This document shows, one piece after another, positions 1-5,648 of a DNA stretch of 8,567 bases. Numbering within the stretch: position 1 is the first letter of the stretch; each line of letters starts with the position of its first letter. The position numbers and the translations under genes were made by a program. The notes below the pieces were generated by a model. It worked only from the letters and a program-made list of their open reading frames with translations. It had not been told where the DNA came from and searched no databases. The stretch comes from Actinobacteria bacterium RBG_16_64_13 (GTDB lineage Bacteria; Actinomycetota; Thermoleophilia; RBG-16-64-13): contig MELN01000022.1 in the NCBI GenBank assembly GCA_001768675.1, positions 70,643-79,209 of the forward strand. The letters run 5' to 3'.

Positions 1-6
1 GCGGCT

Positions 7-1254
7 CTACCCGCCGGCGACCGTCGTTGCAGTTTGGGGGAGCGTGTACTCCTCCCATGTGTTGGGGACGATGTTTACGCTGATCACGTACATGTGGTTG
101 ATGTTCCAGATGATGCTCTCGTTGTAGTAGATCTCGCCAGCTGCGCCGGTGCCCTTGTTCTCCAGAGTTCCCCCGACGTAGACGGCGCCGTGGACGCCGG
201 AGGTCCCCGTGAGTGTCGCTGAACCCAGGACTATCACGACACCACGGAAGTCGGCAGTGCCGTGGAGTTTCAACGTATTCTCCGACCCCGGAGGGGTGTC
301 GATGACCAACACCACGGGCTCCTCCACAGTGCCGGGCTGGCTCATCCCACCAACGTCGATCAGGATCCCCCCGGTGGTGCTCTTCACGTAGACGACCTTG
401 CCGTTCGCCGCGCCATTGCCCAAGTCGTCTCCAGCTGTGCTCGCACCGCTATCGCCCTCGTAATAGAAGCCCTGCGACTTTGCAATGCCGAGAAGGGCGG
501 CGACCAGCGCATCCGTGACGATGCTATCGAATCCGTAGGTAGGGCCCTTGTTCAACTGGAGCAAAGCGGGGTCGTCGGGCTCGATTCCTTTTCCCTGCGG
601 GTCGACAGTGGTTCCGACGAGTGCAGGCAGCGGGCCGTCCTCGACGCCTACGTAGAGACCTTGGCCGTTGCTGCTGATCACGTTGGAGACGCAGGCGTAT
701 CCCGGCAGGTTGATGGGCCATTGCTGCCTCTCTGCCAAGATGATTATTCGGTGGCGGTCGTCGTCGACGTTACTCGACGCATCAACGAACATCTTGCCGT
801 CGCTGTTGGAGTCCCAGCTGGGGGCGTCTGGATAGGCGACCGTCGTCGTTGCCCCGCCGCTATCAACGTTGTCATAGACCGTGACCTGCAGAAACTGGCT
901 TGCGTCCGACCGGCTGGGGTCCCACAACCCGGGATTCTGCGTTTGAAGGGTGGTCTTCAGATTGGCTATCTGCGTACTTGTCGGCGTGGCGTTATCCTCG
1001 CTTGAGTCGGGCCAACCCAGCTTGAGGCCGAGCATTCCCGCGTCGATGCCGGCTTCGGCTACGTTGAAGGCCTTCACGTCGGTGCGTTCCAGCTCCGTTG
1101 ACCGGGTCTGTCCAGCTATCAGCCAGTAGAGGCTCAGGCCCAGAACGAGGAGTAGTGAAGCAAAAACCATAACGATGACCACGAGGGAGCCCCGCTCACC
1201 GGTGAGGTTGCGGAAGAGGTGGTTCCTCTCATGCAGGGTGATGGGGGTTATCAC
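7..1254 (-). CDS. PilX/GspK-like minor prepilin with C-terminal beta-repeat domain
   Basis: The product is 415 residues and probably a minor pilin of the pilus tip. It starts at a GTG preceded by a good Shine-Dalgarno (GAGGAGGA, about 7 nt upstream), 24 bp after the stop of the PilW-like gene. The N-terminus has a short leader ending in ERG (Gly22), then SLVVIVMVFAS and a hydrophobic helix to about residue 47. This looks like a prepilin cleavage site, but Ile stands where pilins carry Glu5, which is typical of PilX/GspK-type subunits. Residues 148-158 contain a D-x-N-x-D-G loop (D148, N150, D152, G153) resembling a calcium loop. From about 310 to 375, short beta-strand repeats (GVVIVLGSATLTG, HGAVYVGG) suggest a beta-helix or sandwich. 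A tail with VPNTWEE follows at about 396. The same C-terminal layout recurs in the gene at 7537-8547. It is the last gene of the leftward operon. The family assignment is by architecture only, and the passenger function is unknown. Confidence 0.85.
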   Translation of the reverse strand: MITPITLHERNHLFRNLTGERGSLVVIVMVFASLLLVLGLSLYWLIAGQTRSTELERTDVKAFNVAEAGIDAGMLGLKLGWPDSSEDNATPTSTQIANLKTTLQTQNPGLWDPSRSDASQFLQVTVYDNVDSGGATTTVAYPDAPSWDSNSDGKMFVDASSNVDDDRHRIIILAERQQWPINLPGYACVSNVISSNGQGLYVGVEDGPLPALVGTTVDPQGKGIEPDDPALLQLNKGPTYGFDSIVTDALVAALLGIAKSQGFYYEGDSGASTAGDDLGNGAANGKVVYVKSTTGGILIDVGGMSQPGTVEEPVVLVIDTPPGSENTLKLHGTADFRGVVIVLGSATLTGTSGVHGAVYVGGTLENKGTGAAGEIYYNESIIWNINHMYVISVNIVPNTWEEYTLPQTATTVAGG

Positions 1255-1278
1255 GGTTGCGTCCTCCTCGGCAGTCGC

Positions 1279-1941
1279 TCAGTAGGTGCGGAGGTTCCGC
1301 GGTTGAATTACCGAGCTCAACTCGTGGGTGATCGGAGCCTCGCCAGTGTCGATGTCGACCCGGAGGTTGACCCCGACAGTGCGGATGGCCAGCAAGTCAG
1401 TCACGGGCGTCGATAGTTCCGTGCCGCCCGCGTCGAAGTAGCTGAACAGGGGATAGGAAGTGCCGTTGGACAGCCAGTCGCCGACGAGCCGCACCGACGA
1501 GTCGAATGTGAGGTCCCCCGTCTGGCTCGTGTCTCTGTATAGGGTCCTGGTGGTCTCATCCACCCTGAATCGCACCAGTTCCAGGTCGTGGCTGGCATCT
1601 CGGTCCTCGTCGGCCCAGAAGGTCAACGCGTTGTCGTCGGCCGTGACGATCACATAGCGCAAGTCCTCGCTAGACACAGTGTCCGGCTGGCGAGAGGTGC
1701 GGACGAGCTCCACAATCTCCGCGAGTGCCGACCGAGCCTCGTTCTGGGCCTTGATATCGTTTTCGGTGAATGCGTAGGTGCGCTGCATGCCGAACCAGAC
1801 GGAGTATATGGCGGCCAGGATGATGCCGACCACCACGAGCGCGACCAGGAGTTCGGTAATGCTGAAGCCCTTTTCGGAGCCGAGCCTTGCACTCAGGGTC
1901 CTCATGACTTGATTGACGCGTGCTGACACTTCTGGCCTCAT
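1279..1941 (-). CDS. PilW/GspJ-like minor prepilin
   Basis: The product is 220 residues with a clear class III signal: a basic leader of 25 residues ending in SEKG, then FSITELLVALVVVGIILAAI, with Glu at mature position 5. The rest looks soluble and beta-rich, with the layout of PilW/GspJ proteins. After the membrane helix comes an amphipathic stretch (NDIKAQNEARSALAEIVELV), then the globular part, then a C-terminal strand ending near VIQPRNLR. That ending is like the last strand of the paralogue at 6932-7540, which ends TTGRVGR. The ATG overlaps the upstream stop as ATGA, so translation is probably coupled, and there is no strong independent ribosome site. In characterised systems these subunits sit in the tip complex with PilV- and PilX-type proteins, which are exactly its two neighbours. 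The prepilin call is firm. The PilW subtype rests on size, gene order and C-terminal motif. Confidence 0.88.
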   Translation of the reverse strand: MRPEVSARVNQVMRTLSARLGSEKGFSITELLVALVVVGIILAAIYSVWFGMQRTYAFTENDIKAQNEARSALAEIVELVRTSRQPDTVSSEDLRYVIVTADDNALTFWADEDRDASHDLELVRFRVDETTRTLYRDTSQTGDLTFDSSVRLVGDWLSNGTSYPLFSYFDAGGTELSTPVTDLLAIRTVGVNLRVDIDTGEAPITHELSSVIQPRNLRTY

Positions 1942-3491
1942 AGGATCGTCATTACGATCATCCCCGCCTGCGCCGGAAGCGAGAAGGATTGCGTGAGGGT
2001 CGGCCTACCACTGCACGTGGCGATGATCTGGAACTCGCCTGCCGCGAGGTCCGGCACGGTCAGGGTCGAGTTCTTGGGCGCCGTATCAGAGAACACTGTC
2101 ACATTCTCCGAGTCCTTTATGGTGATCGAGTAGTTCTTGTTCGTTTGGTTTTGGATCAGGACCGAGTAAGTGGCTTGTCCTGACGTGGTCGTGGTGGTCG
2201 ACGAAGAAGTCGTGGTCGTGGAGGAGGACGATGTGATCGTTGTGGTTGTCGAGCCCCCAATGTATGCCAGAACAGTCTCCGCGGTCCCGACGTTGGGCGC
2301 GCTCGGATCCCACCAGTCGTCGTCCACGGCGTGCAAGCGGTAGAAGTAGCTATTCGGCTGCGTTTCGCTTCCCCAAGGGTCAACAGGTGGATCATCGACA
2401 CTGCCTTGGTTGACGTAACTGGTCGCATCGGGGTCTAGCGCGCTCTCTAGCGTCGCCCATGTGACGCCGTCGATGGAGCGCTCGAGTACGAAGTAGTCAC
2501 GGTCTCGTTCGGGTCCGGGCACCCAGAAAAGATTCACAGTGTAGTAATTGGGCACCTGAGCCACGAAGCCGGTGGGGGCCTTCGGGGCGCCGTTCTCCAC
2601 GCGGAGGCGCACGCGCCAGGTGTTCCCCGGCTGCTCGTATATGTTGTATGCAACAGCTCGCACCTCCCAGTAGCCGTCCGGAATGGCGCGGGAGTCGCCC
2701 TGCCATACGAACCAGACGTCAGTAAGTGTTCCGTCGGCGGCGGTCGTGTAATCGAGATGATCGTAGGGGAATCGAGTGCCGAGCTTGTAGTCATTCGCAG
2801 ACGGCCCTAGGGGGATTGAATTGCCCCCGTCGTCAACAAGCACGAAGCGGGCATACACATCCCGCTCAGAACCGCCGGGACTGCCAAGGTCCGAGAAGAT
2901 CAATCCCCAGTCGGCCTCGGCAATGTGGTATTTGATTCTCGCGTTGGCTTTCACAAGCCAGAATGGGGTCCCGGGAACGGTGTCATAAGGTGCTCCAGAC
3001 TGATCCCGGACGGTGAGGTATCCTCCCCGCGGCCCGAGGTATTGCTGATGGATCATTGTGCTGATTAAGGCTTCGGAAGGCTCTGGCGGACCCGTCCAGC
3101 TCACGTTCACCGTCACCTGTTTCAGTACACCCTCGTCGTAGGATGATTCCTGCACGTCGTAGGTCACGGCGAAGGTAATGTCGCGCTGTGTGGCTGTGGA
3201 GCCAAAACGCGCGGTCAGTTGGCCGGCGCTCTCTATCTCACGGTAGTCAAGCTGACGGATCTCTTCCATGCGCTCGCGGGCAATATTGGTAGCGAGGCTC
3301 TTGTAGCGGAGGGTCGAGGCTTGAGCAAGCGTCGACAGATAGAAGGGCACGATCCCCGCCATTACGATGAGCAACAGCAAGACCGCAACCATGAGCTCGA
3401 TTAGCGTGAAACCACGTTCTCTTGAGATCCGGGCGGCAATCGCCCCCAGCCGACCGGCTCTTTGTCTGAGTCCCCCGAGCCGCAGAGACAT
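1938..3491 (-). CDS. Large PilV-like minor prepilin with Ig/FN3-like domains and Thr/Ser linker
   Basis: The product is 517 residues from the chosen start. The leader is basic and ends RERG (Gly27). FTLIELMVAVLLLLIVMAGI follows, with Glu5 present and a PilV/GspI-like helix. After the pilin-like part (to about 120) comes a beta-rich segment (about 130-300) ending in an Ig-like pattern, DGYWEVRAVAYN. Next is a fibronectin-III-like domain (about 302-408), then a 24-residue linker made of Thr and Ser except for one Ile (414-437). The last 80 residues form another predicted beta-sandwich. This is far larger than ordinary PilV proteins and suggests a surface-displayed binding tip; adhesion is inference. 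An upstream in-frame ATG at 3524 would add 11 residues. I prefer 3491 because GGAGGA lies just before it, and because a sigma-28-type promoter ending at 3534 would put the transcript start at about 3526. It is the first gene of the leftward operon and overlaps the next by ATGA. Confidence 0.88.
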   Translation of the reverse strand: MSLRLGGLRQRAGRLGAIAARISRERGFTLIELMVAVLLLLIVMAGIVPFYLSTLAQASTLRYKSLATNIARERMEEIRQLDYREIESAGQLTARFGSTATQRDITFAVTYDVQESSYDEGVLKQVTVNVSWTGPPEPSEALISTMIHQQYLGPRGGYLTVRDQSGAPYDTVPGTPFWLVKANARIKYHIAEADWGLIFSDLGSPGGSERDVYARFVLVDDGGNSIPLGPSANDYKLGTRFPYDHLDYTTAADGTLTDVWFVWQGDSRAIPDGYWEVRAVAYNIYEQPGNTWRVRLRVENGAPKAPTGFVAQVPNYYTVNLFWVPGPERDRDYFVLERSIDGVTWATLESALDPDATSYVNQGSVDDPPVDPWGSETQPNSYFYRLHAVDDDWWDPSAPNVGTAETVLAYIGGSTTTTITSSSSTTTTSSSTTTTTSGQATYSVLIQNQTNKNYSITIKDSENVTVFSDTAPKNSTLTVPDLAAGEFQIIATCSGRPTLTQSFSLPAQAGMIVMTIL

Positions 3492-3494
3492 AAT

Positions 3495-3500
3495 TCCTCC
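3495..3500 (-). promoter_or_regulatory. Shine-Dalgarno that decides the start of the large PilV-like gene
   Basis: Read on the minus strand, GGAGGA lies 3 nt before the ATG at 3491. The spacing is a little short but the sequence is strong. The upstream in-frame ATG at 3524 has only a poor GAAG two bases before it. It would be almost leaderless relative to the predicted transcript start at about 3526, so a leaderless start cannot be fully excluded. Confidence 0.6.
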
Positions 3501-3533
3501 AAGCGGTTGTGACTCTATATTCATCGCTTCAAC

Positions 3534-3561
3534 TTATCGGCGATTGAGGGCTTTCTCTTTA
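3534..3561 (-). promoter_or_regulatory. Sigma-28 (FliA/SigD/WhiG)-type promoter for the leftward minor-prepilin operon
   Basis: On the minus strand the sequence reads TAAAGAGA (3561-3554), then 12 nt, then GCCGATAA (3541-3534). The -10 is identical, 8 of 8, to the known FliA/WhiG consensus GCCGATAA. The -35 TAAAG matches, with 16 nt between TAAA and the -10; the usual spacing is 15, and 14-16 is tolerated by SigD/WhiG-type sigma factors. Transcription would start at about 3526, giving a leader of about 35 nt before the ATG at 3491. The motif match is seen in the sequence; use by a sigma-28 factor is inference, because no sigma gene is in the window. Confidence 0.65.
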
Positions 3562-3611
3562 GCGCGTTTTACCAGGAATCGCTATAGATTTGCCGCGAGA
3601 AAGCCGAACGT

Positions 3612-3635
3612 ATTGGAGGAGTCATTGGAGGTGTC
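3612..3635 (+). repeat. 12-bp tandem direct repeat in the divergent intergenic region
   Basis: Two adjacent copies, ATTGGAGGAGTC (3612-3623) and ATTGGAGGTGTC (3624-3635), differ at one base. A spacing of about one helical turn between direct repeats is common for response-regulator binding sites. The repeat lies between the two divergent sigma-28-type promoters, about 50 bp upstream of the leftward -35 and about 70 bp upstream of the rightward -35. It could serve either. A binding role is inference. Confidence 0.4.
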
Positions 3636-3640
3636 CAGGA

Positions 3641-3687
3641 TTTGGCGCGCCGGAAGACCCGAAGACCGGCCGCCACTCTGCGCCAAA
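3641..3687 (+). repeat. 8-bp inverted repeat enclosing a second stem, upstream of the pilin promoter
   Basis: TTTGGCGC (3641-3648) is perfectly complementary to GCGCCAAA (3680-3687). Abutting it inside, GCCGG (3649-3653) pairs with CCGGC (3666-3670) across a 12-nt loop, leaving CGCCACTCT unpaired on the 3' side. An alternative single stem with one bulge pairs 3644-3653 with 3666-3674. If transcribed this would be a stable RNA element. However, it lies 17 bp upstream of the predicted pilin -35, so it is more likely a DNA operator or the remnant of an upstream transcript. I do not recognise it as a known riboswitch. Confidence 0.4.
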
Positions 3688-3704
3688 GGTCCTATCGCTG
3701 AGGC

Positions 3705-3731
3705 TAAAGTCTTGGCCAAGAATGCCGATAT
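3705..3731 (+). promoter_or_regulatory. Sigma-28 (FliA/SigD/WhiG)-type promoter for the major pilin gene
   Basis: TAAAGTCT (3705-3712), 11 nt, then GCCGATAT (3724-3731). Against the known consensus TAAAGTTT-N11-GCCGATAA this has one mismatch in each box with exact spacing, and GCCGATAT is the B. subtilis SigD form of the -10. Transcription would start at about 3738, giving a leader of about 59 nt before the ATG at 3797. The leader contains a small hairpin, TTGCC-ATTT-GGCAA (3752-3765). Two 10-bp palindromes, CTTGGCCAAG (3711-3720) and CCGATATCGG (3725-3734), overlap the spacer and the -10. The match is direct; regulation is inferred. Confidence 0.75.
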
Positions 3732-3796
3732 CGGAAGCGGTGCTCTGGAAATTGCCATTTGGCAAGAATAAGGTCCACGACCAAGGAGGAACGAGC

Positions 3797-4276
3797 ATGT
3801 TCAGTCTTATCCACAAGAGGATGAAGGGTGAGAAGGGCTTCACTCTCATCGAACTGTTGGTGGTGATCATCATCATCGCCATCTTGGCGGCGATCGCCAT
3901 CCCGACCTTCCTGGGGCAGCGCCAGAAAGCCCAGGATGCAGCTGCTAAGTCCCTCGTCCGCAACGCCATGACCGCCGTAGAATCCGCCTACGTCGACACA
4001 CGGAGCTTTCTCACTATCACCGCGGCCATGCTTATAGCCATCGAACCGTCCATCGTCTTCACCATCCTCGCGGACGCTGCAACCGCACCGACCGCGGATG
4101 CTCAGGCCAACGCCGTCCAATACGACAACACGATCGACGCGGCCGCGTACGGGGTTGGGAGCCAGTCCCAGTCCGGTAAGGACTTCGGAGTCGAAACCAA
4201 CAAAACCTCTGCTGCCATCGGTGGCATCGCGCCGGGGAACACCTTCTACATCAACGGAGCTGCTGCTAATTGGTAG
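3797..4276 (+). CDS. pilA: Major type IV pilin (PilA-like), pilin 1
   Basis: The product is a 159-residue prepilin: a 14-residue basic leader (ends GEKG), then FTLIELLVVIIIIAILAAIAIP with Glu5, then an amphipathic alpha1-C helix (GQRQKAQDAAAKSLVRN) and a small Ala-rich head ending in Trp. Mature length is about 145 residues, normal for a shaft subunit. The ATG at 3797 has the best ribosome site in the window (AAGGAGGA at 3783-3790), as expected for an abundant protein. Reading the frame further upstream gives a non-pilin Arg/Pro-rich stretch with no leader character, so the longer start at 3590 is rejected. The gene stands alone: its own sigma-28-type promoter lies upstream and a strong terminator follows. 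No Cys pair is present, unlike the disulfide loop of proteobacterial pilins. It is 75-80% similar by eye to pilin 2 (5139) over the first 60 mature residues and dissimilar afterwards. Confidence 0.95.
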   Translation: MFSLIHKRMKGEKGFTLIELLVVIIIIAILAAIAIPTFLGQRQKAQDAAAKSLVRNAMTAVESAYVDTRSFLTITAAMLIAIEPSIVFTILADAATAPTADAQANAVQYDNTIDAAAYGVGSQSQSGKDFGVETNKTSAAIGGIAPGNTFYINGAAANW

Positions 4277-4310
4277 ACCTTCTGTCACGCGTTCTCTTGT
4301 AACGGGCTAG

Positions 4311-4327
4311 CGGCTGGACGTCAGCCG
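4311..4327 (+). repeat. Small hairpin in the 3' untranslated region of pilin 1
   Basis: CGGCTG (4311-4316) pairs with CAGCCG (4322-4327) across a five-base loop. It lies 9 bp before the terminator stem and could protect the pilin mRNA 3' end. There is no U-tract, so it is not itself a terminator. Confidence 0.35.
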
Positions 4328-4335
4328 GTGGTATC

Positions 4336-4380
4336 GAAAAAGGGGGCAGCGGCCCATGAAGGCCTGCCCCCTTTTCGATT
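4336..4380 (+). terminator. Rho-independent terminator after pilin 1
   Basis: AAAAGGGGGCA (4338-4348) pairs with TGCCCCCTTTT (4365-4375). An inner GGCC/GGCC stem (4351-4354 with 4361-4364) closes on a six-base loop, with a two-base bulge between the stems. TTTT CGATT follows. The A-run on the left means it could also work in reverse. It isolates the pilin 1 transcript from the TPR gene beginning at 4447. Confidence 0.75.
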
Positions 4381-4446
4381 ATCAAGACAGTGAATCTGTC
4401 CAGTTCACAGTGAGGCTGAGAAAGCAGGAGACGCTGAGGCCGACTG

Positions 4447-5100
4447 GTGACATTCAAACACAACAACAGTTGGGTCAGGTGTTGGGTCCGCGAGGAACGG
4501 CGAAGATTGCTCACCCTAATCGCTGTGCTCTCTCTTGCGATGCTGTCCCTCGCTGTCTCGATCGTCATGTCTGGCTGCGGGGACCCCATGGCTCAAGCAA
4601 GGGACTTGGAGGACCAAGGCGATCTGGGCGCCGCGGTGGCCTTGTATCAAGAGGTCTTGCAGGATGAGCCAGACAACGCTGAGGCGCTGCTGGGAGCGGC
4701 TCTTGACCTCTCATTCCTGGGCCGATTCGACGAGGCACTGGTCTTCCAGGAGCGTCTTGCCGCGGTTGACGCCGAGGACGCGCAGATAAGGACCGAACTT
4801 GGCTTCAACTATCTTAATCATCAGGACCGGCCCTCGGACGCTGTGCGGGTGTTCGCGGAGGCAGCGGTACTGGAGCCGAGCGCGAAACACCTGACCTATC
4901 TTGCACAGGCCCAGTTAGCCGCGGGCGAGGTCGCGGAAGCCGAGGAGACTCTACGCGCGGCTATCGGCCTCGATCCGTCATATGCAAACTCCTACAATGT
5001 CCTTGTGCGGCTGCTTCAGCAAAACGGCCGCACGAATGAAGCGCAGCAAGTGGTGCAGGAAGCTTCGCTGCAGGGTGTCACAATCGAGGACCTGCAGTAA
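4447..5100 (+). CDS. TPR-repeat lipoprotein between the two pilin genes
   Basis: The product is 217 residues. The basic N-terminus (RCWVREERRR) is followed by a hydrophobic segment and a lipobox MSGC with Cys44, so lipid attachment at the outer face of the membrane is likely. From about 51 to 214 there are about five tetratricopeptide repeats with the usual G/A/Y/P pattern, for example QGDLGAAVALYQEVLQDEPD and LAAGEVAEAEETLRAAIGLD. TPR proteins are scaffolds. In Gram-negative bacteria the TPR lipoprotein PilF/PilW is the pilotin for the secretin, but if this is an actinobacterium without an outer membrane that exact role would not apply. The GTG start has GAGG 7 nt upstream. The signal segment starts late (residue 21), so a start at TTG 4507 is possible, but it would lose the positive residues before the helix. 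Pilin 2 follows after 38 bp, suggesting co-transcription. Confidence 0.85.
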   Translation: MTFKHNNSWVRCWVREERRRLLTLIAVLSLAMLSLAVSIVMSGCGDPMAQARDLEDQGDLGAAVALYQEVLQDEPDNAEALLGAALDLSFLGRFDEALVFQERLAAVDAEDAQIRTELGFNYLNHQDRPSDAVRVFAEAAVLEPSAKHLTYLAQAQLAAGEVAEAEETLRAAIGLDPSYANSYNVLVRLLQQNGRTNEAQQVVQEASLQGVTIEDLQ

Positions 5101-5138
5101 CAGCAGCGAACTAGGCCGCAGAAGAATCGAGGTGTGGC

Positions 5139-5648
5139 GTGGAAAAGATACGGAGGCGGATCGTCCGGGGAGTACGGAAGAACGCCGGCTTCACACTGAT
5201 CGAGCTGCTGGTCGTGATCATCATCATCGCCGTCTTAGCGGCCATCGCCATCCCCGTGTATCTGGGGCAGCGACAGCAGGCACAAGACAGCGTGGCTTAT
5301 TCCCTAGTCCGTAACGCGCTGACTGTGGTTCAGACGGCCTTCGTCGACACTGGCGCATACGATGAGATCACAGCAGTCATGCTAAGCAACATTGAAGTTA
5401 CCATGACCTTCGTCGAAAGCGCCGACGACTTGGTGAGCACCGACCCGCCGAGTATTAATGGCGCCGTGGTGGCCGAGGCGACAGACAATGAAGTTATCTT
5501 CTATCCCGAGTCCGAGACGGTCTTTGACATCGCGAGCAGGAGCGAGAGTGGAAACTGGTTCGGCATCCAGGTCGACAGCATGAACTTGAGCGAGACCGGG
5601 TACGTGAAGGTCAAAGTCATTGACGGTAGCGCCGATCTGGGCTGGTAG
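5139..5648 (+). CDS. Second major-type IV pilin, pilin 2
   Basis: The product is a 169-residue prepilin with a strongly basic 17-residue leader ending KNAG, then FTLIELLVVIIIIAVLAAIAIP with Glu5, then GQRQQAQDSVAYSLVRNAL. The first 60 mature residues are nearly those of pilin 1 (3797). After VDTGAYDEIT the head is different, more acidic and longer, and again ends in Trp (LGW). It starts at GTG 5139 with GAGGT 5 nt upstream. It follows the TPR gene by 38 bp and precedes the minor-prepilin operon by 80 bp, so it may share a transcript with both. It is most likely an alternative shaft subunit, or the main subunit of a second pilus type. Which pilin dominates cannot be told from sequence, but the weaker ribosome site and GTG start suggest lower output than pilin 1. 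Confidence 0.93.
   Translation: MEKIRRRIVRGVRKNAGFTLIELLVVIIIIAVLAAIAIPVYLGQRQQAQDSVAYSLVRNALTVVQTAFVDTGAYDEITAVMLSNIEVTMTFVESADDLVSTDPPSINGAVVAEATDNEVIFYPESETVFDIASRSESGNWFGIQVDSMNLSETGYVKVKVIDGSADLGW
5612..5638 (+). promoter_or_regulatory. Possible weak sigma-28-like promoter before the rightward minor-prepilin operon
   Basis: CAAAGTCA (5612-5619), 11 nt, then GCCGATCT (5631-5638). Against TAAAGTTT-N11-GCCGATAA the spacing is exact, three of four bases match in TAAA and six of eight in the -10. It lies in the last codons of pilin 2, about 90 bp before the ATG at 5729. Coding constraint could produce it by chance. Confidence 0.25.

Noticed and set aside
262..1005. Long plus-strand open frame of 247 codons opposite the PilX-like gene
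   Set aside because: It is antisense to a gene with a clear prepilin N-terminus and good ribosome site; its own translation shows no domain or sensible start.
3583..3589. TATAGAT as a housekeeping -10 box before pilin 1
   Set aside because: No -35-like hexamer at 16-18 bp; the nearest TTTACC is only 9 bp away. The sigma-28-type promoter downstream is far better.
3660..3770. Resemblance of the pilin leader (GCGCCAAAGG, GGCTAAAG) to a cyclic-di-GMP-I (GEMM) riboswitch
   Set aside because: Some short words are similar, but the conserved core and the P1 closing helix cannot be laid out, and most of the segment lies upstream of the predicted transcript start at about 3738.
3590..3796. In-frame upstream extension of the pilin 1 reading frame (longer start at 3590)
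   Set aside because: It adds 69 Arg/Pro/Trp-rich residues before a normal prepilin leader, overlaps both promoter boxes and the repeats, and ignores the very strong AAGGAGGA site before 3797.
3704..4288. 194-codon minus-strand open frame opposite pilin 1
   Set aside because: It is antisense to an unmistakable major pilin and crosses its promoter; the Asp/Gly-rich translation is the expected shadow of the pilin codons.
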